From assembly GCA_019930625.1 (NCBI GenBank), contig CP082844.1, forward strand, positions 6,076,001 to 6,140,000: 64,000 nucleotides of DNA, read 5' to 3'. A program made the position numbers and the translations under genes. Of this stretch, positions 9,391 to 17,604 are shown piece by piece. The DNA comes from Nocardia asteroides (GTDB lineage Bacteria > Actinomycetota > Actinomycetes > Mycobacteriales > Mycobacteriaceae). A model generated the notes under the pieces. That model saw only the letters and a list, made by a program, of their open reading frames with translations. It ran no database searches and was not told the DNA's origin. The stretch's first letter is position 1; the number at the start of each line of letters is the position of its first letter.

Positions 9391-10344
9391 ATGACCGTCG
9401 TCGTCACGGGCGCGGCGGGGCAGGACGGCACACTGCTGTCGGACCTGCTCGCCGCGCGCGGTGAGCGAGTGCTGCGGATCGGCCGCGACGGCCCGGTCGA
9501 CATCACCGACGCGGCCGCGGTGGAGCGGCTGATCGCGTCCGAACGCCCCGAACAGGTATACCTGCTGGCGGCGGTGCAGCACTCCTCGCAGGACGACCCG
9601 GGCGACCCACACGAGCTGGCCCGCGCCTCGCATCGGGTGAACACGCTTCCGGTGCAGCATTTCGCGGAGGCGATCGATCGTCACCGCACGGGCACCCGCC
9701 TGTTCTACGCGGCTTCTTCGCATGTCTTCGGCTCCGACGGCTCCGCGATATGCGACGAGAACAGCGGGCTGCGACCGGACTCGATCTACGGGGTGACCAA
9801 AGCGGCGGGCCTGCTGGCCTGCCGCGCCTACCGCGCCCGCGGCGTCTTCGCGGCGACGGGGATCATGTTCAACCACGAGTCACCCTTGCGGGCGGAGAAG
9901 TTCGTCACCCGCAAGATCGTGCGCGCCGTCGCGCGCATCCAGCGGGAGCAGACCGGCACGCTGGAGGTGGGCAGGTTGGACGCGGGCGCCGACTGGGGGT
10001 ACGCGCCGGACTATGTCGAGGCGATGACCCGAATCCTGGCACTCGACGAGCCCGACGACTTCGTCGTCGCCACCGGCGAACACCACACGGTCGCGCAGTT
10101 CTGCGCGGCGGCGTTCGGCTCGGCCGGACTGGACTGGAAAAACCATGTCCGCGAGCGCTCCTCGGTGCTCACCCGCAGCGGGCGGCCGCTGGTGGGTGAC
10201 GCGACGAGGCTGCGGGAACGGACCGGATGGCGCCCTTCGGTGGACTTCCACGGCATGGTGCGGGCCATGCTCACCGCCGAGGGTGTGCGCCTGGCAGAGG
10301 AATCGAGGCCGGTGCGCACCGGCGGAACGGATTGGATGACGTGA
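9391..10344 (+). CDS. GDP-mannose 4,6-dehydratase paralogue, probably a GDP-sugar reductase/epimerase
   Basis: The 317-aa SDR is clearly of the GMD family: TGAAGQDGTLLSD, YGVTKAAG (YxxxK) and FNHESPLRAEKFVTRKI. But where the true dehydratase has SSSELYG this protein reads ASSHVFG, so the Glu that drives C5 deprotonation in 4,6-dehydratases is missing while Tyr and Lys are kept. That pattern suits a 4-ketoreductase or epimerase acting on the keto-sugar rather than a second dehydratase; this is inference. The gene starts one base after the C-methyltransferase stop and its own stop overlaps the next start (GTGA). Confidence 0.8.
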   Translation: MTVVVTGAAGQDGTLLSDLLAARGERVLRIGRDGPVDITDAAAVERLIASERPEQVYLLAAVQHSSQDDPGDPHELARASHRVNTLPVQHFAEAIDRHRTGTRLFYAASSHVFGSDGSAICDENSGLRPDSIYGVTKAAGLLACRAYRARGVFAATGIMFNHESPLRAEKFVTRKIVRAVARIQREQTGTLEVGRLDAGADWGYAPDYVEAMTRILALDEPDDFVVATGEHHTVAQFCAAAFGSAGLDWKNHVRERSSVLTRSGRPLVGDATRLRERTGWRPSVDFHGMVRAMLTAEGVRLAEESRPVRTGGTDWMT

Positions 10345-11525
10345 CCCTGAACGACGAGAATGTCCTTGCTGCCCAGTTGATCTCCGTCGCCGACGGGATC
10401 TACGAGGAAACCGCCGCGCGCCTCGGTGAGATCGGCACCGAGGCCGTCGCCGACGCGGTGCTGAAGGAGATCGCCTGGCGCGCGAGCCACGGCAGGCGGC
10501 CCGAGCAGCCGGTCACCGCGGTGTTCGAGCTGACCCACGACGGAAAGCAGCTGGACTACCTCGTGACATTCGGCGCCGAAGACCCCGCGGTCGGTCCCGG
10601 CACCCTGGAAGATCCGTGGCTGGTGGTGCGTCAGGATCTGGTGGAGCTGCTGCGCACGGTCTACGGTCCGCCCGACGCCGCCCTGGCCACCCGCGCCATC
10701 GCGATCAAGGACGAACCGGGACCGGGCAGTTTCGCCCCGGACGATCCGTGGCGACTGGCCCGCGACGCCGCCGCCGTCGCCGCCGACCGGATCGTCGCCG
10801 CATGCCGCCCGCACCATCACGACCTCGACGCGCTGTCACTGCACTTCGGTTCCGACAAGTGGGGCGGGCACTGGTACACCCAGCACTACGAGCGGCACTT
10901 CGCGCCGCTGCGCGACAGCCGGGTGCGGATTCTGGAACTGGGCATCGGCGGATACACCGCACCCGATGTGGGCGGAGCGTCGCTGCGGATGTGGAAGCAG
11001 TACTTCCGCCGCGGCCTGGTGTTCGGCCTGGACTACTTCGACAAGTCCGGCATCGCCGAACCACGCCTGCAACCACTGCGCGGCGACCAGGGCGACCCGG
11101 CGTTCCTCGACGAACTCGGCAGCTCGCTGGGCCCGTTCGACATCATCGTCGACGACGGCAGCCACATCAGCGGTGACGTGATCGCCTCGTTCCAGGCGCT
11201 GTTCACCCACCTGCGGCCCGGCGGGCTGTACGTGGTGGAGGACACCCAGACCTCCTATTGGTCGGGTTGGGGCGGGAGCAGCACCGCGACCGACGACCCG
11301 GCCACCACCATCGGCTATCTGAAAACCCTGGTGGACGCCCTGCATCACCAGGAATTCGAGAAGGAATCCGGCCGCGCGGCAGGCGCTTTCGACGACTGGA
11401 TCGGGGCGCTGCACTTCTACCACAACATCGTGGTCATCGAAAAACGCCGCAATGCCGAGCAATCGGCTCCATCATGGGTGCCGCGGCACACCAATCCGAT
11501 GGAGTGGATGAAGCCGAAGGAGTGA
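10341..11525 (+). CDS. MycE-like sugar O-methyltransferase
   Basis: The 394-aa length matches the macrocin/mycinamicin and ElmM-type sugar O-methyltransferases (about 400 aa). The N-terminal half is an auxiliary domain. The C-terminal half holds the SAM fold: LELGIGGY, VFGLDYFDKS, then DIIVDDGSHISGDV, whose adjacent aspartates are metal ligands in the MycE family, and VVEDTQTSYW. Such enzymes methylate a sugar hydroxyl, usually after attachment to the aglycone. The start chosen is the GTG overlapping the previous stop, which gives MTLNDENVL; a longer in-frame N terminus exists but only overlaps the upstream gene. The GT1 glycosyltransferase gene follows after four bases. Confidence 0.85.
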   Translation: MTLNDENVLAAQLISVADGIYEETAARLGEIGTEAVADAVLKEIAWRASHGRRPEQPVTAVFELTHDGKQLDYLVTFGAEDPAVGPGTLEDPWLVVRQDLVELLRTVYGPPDAALATRAIAIKDEPGPGSFAPDDPWRLARDAAAVAADRIVAACRPHHHDLDALSLHFGSDKWGGHWYTQHYERHFAPLRDSRVRILELGIGGYTAPDVGGASLRMWKQYFRRGLVFGLDYFDKSGIAEPRLQPLRGDQGDPAFLDELGSSLGPFDIIVDDGSHISGDVIASFQALFTHLRPGGLYVVEDTQTSYWSGWGGSSTATDDPATTIGYLKTLVDALHHQEFEKESGRAAGAFDDWIGALHFYHNIVVIEKRRNAEQSAPSWVPRHTNPMEWMKPKE

Positions 11526-11529
11526 TCGG

Positions 11530-12705
11530 ATGAAGTTTCTCGTCGTGCCGGTGCCCTCGTCGGGTCACCTGCTCGCCATGGTGCCGTTCTGCTGGGCGCT
11601 GCGGCTGGCAGGCCATGAAGTACTGGTCGCCTCCCGCAACGACGTGACGGCGACGGCGCTGCGCTCGGGCCTCAACGCCGTCGAGCTGACCGCGCTGAAC
11701 GTGCCGATGGACCAGCTGCGCACCCAGGTGCACCCGGGCATGTTCCCGTTACCGCTGTTCGCCGACCGCGATCAGTCCAGCGGGCAGGGTCTGTGGCAGG
11801 TCGCCGCACAGAACTGGCACAACCACGCCCGCCAGTACCTCGAGACGTTCGCCGCGGTGGCCACCGACTGGGGAGCGCAGGTGATCCTCACCGACCCGCT
11901 GGCCACCATCGGTCGCGCACTCGGCGCCGAACTGGATCTGCCGGTCTTGGTGCACCGGTGGGGTATCGACCCCACCGGCGGCCCGTTCACCGAACGCACC
12001 GCCGTGCTGGCCGAGGAGGGGGGCACCCGTTTGGCCGACCCGGTCGCCATCCTCGACATCTGCCCGCCGCGCCTGCAAGCGCCCGACGCCCCGCCGGGCA
12101 CCCCGGTCGGCTACGTCCCGTTCAACGGCACCGGCGCGCTGCCGCCGTGGCACCGCAATGACGACGGCCGCAAGCGGATCGCGGTCTGTATGGGCGGCAG
12201 CACGCTCGGCCTGACCGGTCCGCGGCCACTGGAGTCGGTGCTGGCCGCGCTGAGCGGAATCGACGACGCCGAGGTCGTGGTCGCGCTGTCCGCGTCCGAC
12301 CGGGCTACGGTCGGCGAGCTGCCCGGCCACGTCCGGGTCGTGGAAGAGGTACCGCTCAACCTGTTCCTACCCGGCTGCGACCTGCTGGTGCATCATGGCG
12401 GCTCGACCACGGGTCTGACCGCGGGCTGGTTCGGTCTGCCGCAACTGGTGCTGCCGCAGATGTTCGATCAGTTCGACTACGCCCGGGGGTTGGTGCGCGC
12501 CGGCGTGGGCCTGGCCGCCGAGACGCCTGCCGGTCAGGGGGACATCGAAGCGCTGACCACCTCGGTCCGCGCCCTGTTGCAGGAATCGCGCTTCCGCGAC
12601 GCCGCCGCGCGGATCGGCGCCGACCTGCGCGCCGCGCCCACACCGAACGACGTGGTGACACAGGTCGTTCCGCTGCTGGCCGAGCACGCCACAGCGACCA
12701 GATAG
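11530..12705 (+). CDS. GT1 family glycosyltransferase (antibiotic/macrolide type)
   Basis: The 391-aa GT-B fold protein begins MKFLVVPVPSSGHLLAMVP, where the SSGH His is the expected catalytic base region. It carries the donor-binding motif LLVHHGGSTTG followed by PQMFDQFDYA, the pattern of UGT-like transferases that use activated deoxysugars. It is the obvious candidate to attach the methylated deoxyhexose made by the adjacent genes to the polyketide. No separate P450-like activator protein, as used by some members, is evident next to it. Confidence 0.9.
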   Translation: MKFLVVPVPSSGHLLAMVPFCWALRLAGHEVLVASRNDVTATALRSGLNAVELTALNVPMDQLRTQVHPGMFPLPLFADRDQSSGQGLWQVAAQNWHNHARQYLETFAAVATDWGAQVILTDPLATIGRALGAELDLPVLVHRWGIDPTGGPFTERTAVLAEEGGTRLADPVAILDICPPRLQAPDAPPGTPVGYVPFNGTGALPPWHRNDDGRKRIAVCMGGSTLGLTGPRPLESVLAALSGIDDAEVVVALSASDRATVGELPGHVRVVEEVPLNLFLPGCDLLVHHGGSTTGLTAGWFGLPQLVLPQMFDQFDYARGLVRAGVGLAAETPAGQGDIEALTTSVRALLQESRFRDAAARIGADLRAAPTPNDVVTQVVPLLAEHATATR

Positions 12706-12730
12706 ACCATCCGAAAGCCGTAGGTTGCAG

Positions 12731-14296
12731 ATGATATCCAGGACATGGACCAGGTTCCGGGGTTCGCTCGACTACTACGCCGCGATGTACGCGGTGTTCG
12801 TCGTCGGCATCCTCGTCCCCGTGGTGATGATCGTGCTCGCGCTCACCGGCCTACCCGGCCCCGCGACCGCCGTACTCGGCATCGTCTGCGGCGCGGCGCT
12901 TTTCGTGCTGTTCGTGCCGACCGTGCCCACCGAGTGGCGAGAGGCGGTGCGGGGCAGACCGATCGTGGTCCGGGTCCTGTGGAGCGTGGTCATCCTGCTC
13001 GTCGTCGCGGTGCTGGCCCGGTTGACGCAGTTCATCCTCGACGCCGACAACGTCGATGCCTCCTTGTCGGCCGATGACGACTTCCTGGTGAAGAAATCCC
13101 ACTTGTCCGGCTACATCAGCGGCGCGCTGATGGCCGAGCACGAACCGGGCAGCCTCTACGACCGGCACCGCTACGCATCGCCGCAGGCGGATTCGGCGCT
13201 GCCCGCCGTGACCCCGCAGGACCGCGACGCCTACCTCTACCCGCCGCCGTTCCTGCTGCTGCCACGACTGCTGCTGCTGTTCAGCCACGACTTCGCCACG
13301 CTGCGGGCGCTGTGGTACTCGCTGTATGTCGCGATCGTGCTGGTGGCGATGTTCGCCATCGCCCGCTGGATCGGCGGCAGGCAGGGCGGGGTGCTGGCCG
13401 CGCTCACTCCGGTCGTATGGATCAGCCTGCCGACCCTGGCGACCCTGCAGATCGGCAACATCCACGTGTTGCTGCTGTATGTCGGCGGTGCGGGCGCGAT
13501 GGTCCTGTTCCATCTGCGGCGCAATATCTTCGGCGGCGCGGCGCTGGCGTTGGCGATCATCGCCAAGGTGTCACCGGCGATTCTGCTGGTCTATCTGCTG
13601 GTCCAGCGGCGCTGGCGGCCCGCGATCTGGACCGCGGCGTTCTGCGGGTTCTACTCGCTTGCCACGCTGGCGATCTTCGGCCGGGAGCCGTGGCGGCAAT
13701 TCCTGTCCGACGGCACCTGGCAGCGGCTGGCCAGCGGGGAGTTCCACCAGTTCGTACTCGTGGAACGAGCCAACCAGCTGGTCAACTATTCGCCGTTCGG
13801 GCTGCCTTACAAGGCGAACATCCTCGGTTGGGACATCGCCGATCCCACCGGGCCCGCGCGCGTGATCACCAACATCTACACGCTGCTGCTGCTGATCCTG
13901 GTGGCGGTCACCGCTGTCCGCATCCACCGGCGGTTGTCGGCGGGTGCGCAAGGCCCGCGGGTGTGCGCCGAGCAACTGGCCATCTGGCTGGCAGTGCTGA
14001 CACTGGCCTCTTTCCGCGCCCCGTTCGGGCCGTGGGTGTACATCGCCGTCGGCGCGGTGTGGATGCTGGCGGTGTACGCCGGACTGCTGCGCGGCGGAAA
14101 ACGCGCCGTCGCCCTGCTCACCCTGGCCTGGTTGATCGTCGCGGTCTACAACGAGAACGTCTACTTCACGCTGGTGGGTCAGACGGTCATCTACGTCGCC
14201 TGCTTCCTCGTGGCCTGGCGGGCGAGCGCGGGCACCGACCCGCAACCAGCCCCGCGAGAGGATGCCCCGCACACCGAACGGGTCGGCGCGGCATGA
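12731..14296 (+). CDS. GT87 (DUF2029) polytopic mannosyltransferase-like protein
   Basis: A 521-aa membrane protein with about ten hydrophobic segments, an extracytoplasmic loop after the first helices (DADNVDASLSADDDFLVKKS, with acidic residues) and a YLYPPPFLLLPRLL segment typical of the DUF2029/GT87 mannosyltransferases of Mycobacteriales. These GT-C enzymes use polyprenyl-phosphate mannose on the outer face of the membrane. In this cluster the GT2 gene could make such a donor. The start is the ATG six bases after a possible TTG. The stop codon overlaps the first ATG of the repeat array. Confidence 0.82.
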   Translation: MISRTWTRFRGSLDYYAAMYAVFVVGILVPVVMIVLALTGLPGPATAVLGIVCGAALFVLFVPTVPTEWREAVRGRPIVVRVLWSVVILLVVAVLARLTQFILDADNVDASLSADDDFLVKKSHLSGYISGALMAEHEPGSLYDRHRYASPQADSALPAVTPQDRDAYLYPPPFLLLPRLLLLFSHDFATLRALWYSLYVAIVLVAMFAIARWIGGRQGGVLAALTPVVWISLPTLATLQIGNIHVLLLYVGGAGAMVLFHLRRNIFGGAALALAIIAKVSPAILLVYLLVQRRWRPAIWTAAFCGFYSLATLAIFGREPWRQFLSDGTWQRLASGEFHQFVLVERANQLVNYSPFGLPYKANILGWDIADPTGPARVITNIYTLLLLILVAVTAVRIHRRLSAGAQGPRVCAEQLAIWLAVLTLASFRAPFGPWVYIAVGAVWMLAVYAGLLRGGKRAVALLTLAWLIVAVYNENVYFTLVGQTVIYVACFLVAWRASAGTDPQPAPREDAPHTERVGAA

Positions 14297-14514
14297 GCGG
14301 TCAGGCCTGGAGGTGGCAGCGCAGCGTGACCCCGCAAGGCCCCGCTCATGCCGACAGAAGACACAGCATGAGCGGTCAGGCCTGGAGGTGGCAGCGCAGC
14401 GTGACCCCGCAAGGCCCCGCTCATGCCGACAGAAGACACAGCATGAGCGGTCAGGCCTGGAGGTGGCAGCGCAGCGTGACCCCGCAAGGCCCCGCGTGTG
14501 CCGGAAAGGATGTG
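14291..14514 (+). repeat. Three tandem 75-bp repeats (75/75/74) at a gene joint
   Basis: Copies begin with GCATGAGCGG at 14291, 14366 and 14441. The first two are identical over 75 bp; the third diverges after CCCCGC and is 74 bp long. Each full unit also ends with CCGCTCATGC, the exact inverse of its opening decamer, so it can fold into a hairpin (10-bp arms plus AGGCCT/AAGGCC). The 75-bp period is 25 codons, so added or lost copies keep the frame. The 74-bp last copy places the monooxygenase ATG in the overlapping frame, producing ATGA. Confidence 0.95.
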
Positions 14515-14520
14515 GCATGA
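14293..14520 (+). CDS. Repeat-encoded small protein (75 aa) bridging two genes
   Basis: The ORF starts at an ATG overlapping the GT87 stop (ATGA) and stops at a TGA overlapping the monooxygenase start (ATGA). It encodes three copies of a 25-residue unit beginning MSGQAWRWQRSVTPQG, each basic and with two Trp; the last ends PACAGKDVA. It has no signal peptide or recognisable domain. The exact overlaps at both ends suggest ribosome hand-over through the array rather than a conventional protein function. Whether the peptide is made is unknown. Confidence 0.5.
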   Translation: MSGQAWRWQRSVTPQGPAHADRRHSMSGQAWRWQRSVTPQGPAHADRRHSMSGQAWRWQRSVTPQGPACAGKDVA

Positions 14521-15794
14521 GCACGTATTGCGTGATCGGCGCGGGTGCGGCCGGTTTGGCGACCGCGCGCGGGTTCGCCGCGCGCGGATTGGATTTCGAG
14601 GTGCTCGAGGCGGCCGGCGGAATCGGCGGGATCTGGGACGCACGGCGCCCGGACTCTCCGGTCAGCCGCAACACGCACGTGATCGCTTCCAAAAGTGTGC
14701 AGGCTTTTTCGGGTTTCCCGATGCCGGAGGACTATCCGGACTATCCCGGGCACGAACTCGTGCTGCGCTATCTGCACTCCTACGCCGACGCGTTCGACCT
14801 GTGGCCGCGGATCCGGTTGAACACCGCGGTTCAGCGCGTCGAGCCCGCCGACAGCGGCTGGACGGTGACGTTGTCCGACGGTACCGAGCGGCCATACGCG
14901 GGGGTCGTCATCGCGACGGGTCACGACCGCACCCCGCGACGCATCGAGATTCCCGGCTCGGGCACGGTGCCCGTGCTGCATTCGAGTGAGTACCGGCATC
15001 CCGAACAGGTGCTCGGCAAGCGGGTGCTGGTGATCGGCGCCGGGCAGTCGGCGGCGGACATCCTGTCCGATTGCGCGGTCAATGCCGCGCTGACCTTGCA
15101 CAGCAGCAGGCGCGGGTTCTATTGCATGCCGAAGTACATGCTGGGCCGCCCGACCGACAGCATGCTTCAGGGCCGGATGTGGCGGCCGCTGCGCAAGCGG
15201 GCCTTCGAGCGGCTGTTCTCGTATCTGCGCGGCCGCTCGCGCTCGTTCGGGTTACCGGTGCCCGATTTCGGCGAGGGCATCGTCATCCCGATGCTCGGCG
15301 ACCAGTTGCACCATCACTACACCCACGGCGATATCACGCCCAAGCCGGACGTCGCCGCGATCGATGACGACCGGGTGACCTTCACCGACGGCACCGAGGA
15401 GAAGCTCGACCTGGTGGTCCTGGCCACCGGATTCGTTCCGAACTATCCCGTCGTCGACCGAGCCCATCTGAACTGGTCGGAGGGCGAGCTGCGACCGGGC
15501 TTGTATCTCAACATCTTCCCGCCGCACGCCCGCGACTTGTTCGTGGTCGGCATGGTGCGGCCGATCGGCTCGCACTGGGACGTCTACGAGAAACAAGCCG
15601 ATCTGGTCGCGGAGTATCTGCGCGTCAAAGCGAGCGATCCCCGGCGGGTCGAGCGGTTCGACCGCGCCACTCAGGGCCGCCAGCCCGACCTGTACGCCGG
15701 GTTGCGGCTCTACCACGCCGACCAGTACCCGCTGGTGGTGGAGAAACAGGACTACGTGAACCAGCTGCGCAAGCACGCGAAGCTTTTGAAGTGA
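14517..15794 (+). CDS. Flavin-containing monooxygenase (FMO/Baeyer-Villiger-like)
   Basis: The 425-aa protein has the N-terminal FAD site CVIGAGAAGLATARGF, an NADPH site VLVIGAGQSAADIL near residue 165, and the LVVLATGF motif before the C-terminal third, as in class B flavoprotein monooxygenases. The canonical FxGxxxHxxxY/F fingerprint is altered (VLHSSEYRHP), so the subgroup is uncertain. It would oxygenate the polyketide chain or a heteroatom. Its ATG overlaps the stop of the repeat ORF. The P450 gene follows, making an oxidative tailoring pair. Confidence 0.88.
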   Translation: MSTYCVIGAGAAGLATARGFAARGLDFEVLEAAGGIGGIWDARRPDSPVSRNTHVIASKSVQAFSGFPMPEDYPDYPGHELVLRYLHSYADAFDLWPRIRLNTAVQRVEPADSGWTVTLSDGTERPYAGVVIATGHDRTPRRIEIPGSGTVPVLHSSEYRHPEQVLGKRVLVIGAGQSAADILSDCAVNAALTLHSSRRGFYCMPKYMLGRPTDSMLQGRMWRPLRKRAFERLFSYLRGRSRSFGLPVPDFGEGIVIPMLGDQLHHHYTHGDITPKPDVAAIDDDRVTFTDGTEEKLDLVVLATGFVPNYPVVDRAHLNWSEGELRPGLYLNIFPPHARDLFVVGMVRPIGSHWDVYEKQADLVAEYLRVKASDPRRVERFDRATQGRQPDLYAGLRLYHADQYPLVVEKQDYVNQLRKHAKLLK

Positions 15795-15805
15795 AAGGTC
15801 GGACC

Positions 15806-17155
15806 ATGAAAGCACCCGGGCCAGGTCTGGTGGAGACCGGACGCATGCTGCCGAAACTCGCGAAGAACCCGCTGGCGACCGTGGGCGCGCTGCTGGACGG
15901 CTACGGCGACGTCGTGCGGGTCAAGGCGGGCCCGATGCTGGTCTACCTCGTCGCGGACCCGGCGCTGACCGAGTATGTGCTGAAGGACAATTACACCAAC
16001 TACCGCAAGAGCCCGATCTACGACGAGTTCAGCATCCTGCTCGGCGACGGGCAGTTGACCACCAACAACCTGGAGTACTGGCGCAAACAGCGCAAGCTCA
16101 TCTCGCCGGCGTTCTCCCATTCGCACGTCAAGGGCTTCGCCGACGACATCACCGACAGCGCCGCGGCGATGCTCGACAACTGGGACGCCGCGGCCGGGGA
16201 GTTCCGCGACATCTACGACGACTACGTCAAGCTGCTGCTCGCGGTGACCGGCCGGATCCTGTTCAGCATCGACCTGTCCACCGGCACCGCCCAGGTGACC
16301 GACGCGATGCGTGCGGCGTTCGCGCTCATCATGAAAAGGGTGAACGCGCCGGTGAAGCTGCCGCAGTCCTTCCCGACACCCGAGGCACGGCGGGTCGCGC
16401 GCAAGGTCGGCGAACTCGACGACGTGGTGCGGCAGCTCATCGAGGAACGCCGACGCGGCGGCGACACCACCGACGTACTGACCGCGCTGGTGCGCGCCCG
16501 CGACGAAGGCGGTCAGGGCATGCGGGAGGAGGATCTGCTCAACGAGATCAAGACCCTGCTGGTGGCCGGCCACGAGTCGCCGGCGAACGCCCTGTCGTGG
16601 GCGTGCTATCTGCTGGCCACGCATCCGGAGATCCAGGAGCGGCTGGCGCGGGAGGTGCGCGCCGTGCTCGGCGACCGCGCCCCGGCCTTCGCGGATCTCG
16701 GGCAACTGAGCTACTGCCGCATGGTGATCGAGGAGACCATGCGGCTGTATCCGCCGGCGTGGATCGTCGAACGCACCCCGATCGCCGACGACCAGATCGG
16801 CGGCTACCACGTGCCCGCGGGCGCGCGAGTCACGTTGTGCATGTACTACATCCACCGCGACAAGCGCCTGTGGGACGACCCGGAGGAATTCCGCCCGGAG
16901 CGTTTCGCCGACACCGAGGTGGCCGAACGGCACAAGTTCGCGTTCTTCCCGTTCTCCGGCGGCCCGCGCATCTGCCTGGGCAAGGACATGTCGATGACGG
17001 AGATGGTGCTGATCCTGGCGATGACGGTGCAGCGTTTCCGGCTGGAACTCGATGACGACCATCCGGTGGTGCCGCTGGCGTCGGTGAACCTGCGTCCGGA
17101 GTTCGGCATCCGCCTCCGGCCGGTCCGCCGCGTCACCGAGCCGGTGGCGACCTGA
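15806..17155 (+). CDS. Cytochrome P450
   Basis: The 449-aa protein has all core P450 signatures: I-helix LLVAGHESPANAL (acidic Glu then Ser in place of the usual Thr), K-helix ETMRLYP, and the heme loop FSGGPRICLGK with the Cys ligand. The sequence style (GHES, PPAWIVERTP) is closer to CYP102/CYP4-like fatty-acid hydroxylases than to macrolide P450s. No ferredoxin gene is adjacent. The ATG is preferred to a GTG 15 bases upstream because AAAGG lies at a suitable distance. Confidence 0.92.
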   Translation: MKAPGPGLVETGRMLPKLAKNPLATVGALLDGYGDVVRVKAGPMLVYLVADPALTEYVLKDNYTNYRKSPIYDEFSILLGDGQLTTNNLEYWRKQRKLISPAFSHSHVKGFADDITDSAAAMLDNWDAAAGEFRDIYDDYVKLLLAVTGRILFSIDLSTGTAQVTDAMRAAFALIMKRVNAPVKLPQSFPTPEARRVARKVGELDDVVRQLIEERRRGGDTTDVLTALVRARDEGGQGMREEDLLNEIKTLLVAGHESPANALSWACYLLATHPEIQERLAREVRAVLGDRAPAFADLGQLSYCRMVIEETMRLYPPAWIVERTPIADDQIGGYHVPAGARVTLCMYYIHRDKRLWDDPEEFRPERFADTEVAERHKFAFFPFSGGPRICLGKDMSMTEMVLILAMTVQRFRLELDDDHPVVPLASVNLRPEFGIRLRPVRRVTEPVAT

Positions 17156-17444
17156 CGGTCCTGGCACCGGCGTCGACGCCGAGCACCGTGCTGCGCCCGC
17201 TCGCGGAGCCGGCGTCGCGGCGGACGGCGGTTTCTACGTCTCCGGTGCGCCGACGCCCGCGGAGGCGGCGGTGGCGCGCCACGCCTCGCGGGCGGTGGGG
17301 TATCGACGCACTCGCGCCGACATCTACGCCGGGCTGTGCAACATCGACGTCTACACCACATTCACCGTCGAACGCGGCTGGTCGCCCGCGATGGTCGAAC
17401 ACTGGTGGAGTGAAGCGCTGGCCCGTGAACTGCTGAGCTCGTGA
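17154..17444 (+). pseudogene. TetR-type regulator remnant (C-terminal part)
   Basis: One frame stays open without a usable start and reads like a regulator C terminus: RRTRADIYAGLCNIDVY, then ERGWSPAMVEHWWSEALAREL and a stop. TetR/AcrR proteins often end with a similar ERGWSP motif. No HTH domain is present upstream, where the P450 gene ends directly. This looks like the tail of a deleted cluster regulator, but family assignment from this tail is tentative. The following 160 bases up to the kinase gene show nothing recognisable. Confidence 0.45.
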
Positions 17445-17604
17445 ACCGAGCCGCTGCCGACCGCCCCGGGTGCAAGCCTTCGGCCATCGAGCTGCCTGCT
17501 CGCGCGGCTTCCGCCGCGACGGGGGAATCATTTCTGGCCGAGGGAACAAGCGCACCGACGAGTCCCGGAGGCGGGTCACCAGGCAGCTGCCTCGGTCTTG
17601 CACC

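Noticed and set aside
14291..14514. CRISPR array
   Set aside because: Repeats are directly abutting 75-bp units without variable spacers, and no cas genes are present.
15791..15805. GTG start for the P450 overlapping the monooxygenase stop (GTGA)
   Set aside because: The ATG at 15806 has an AAAGG site at better distance; the GTG remains an alternative.
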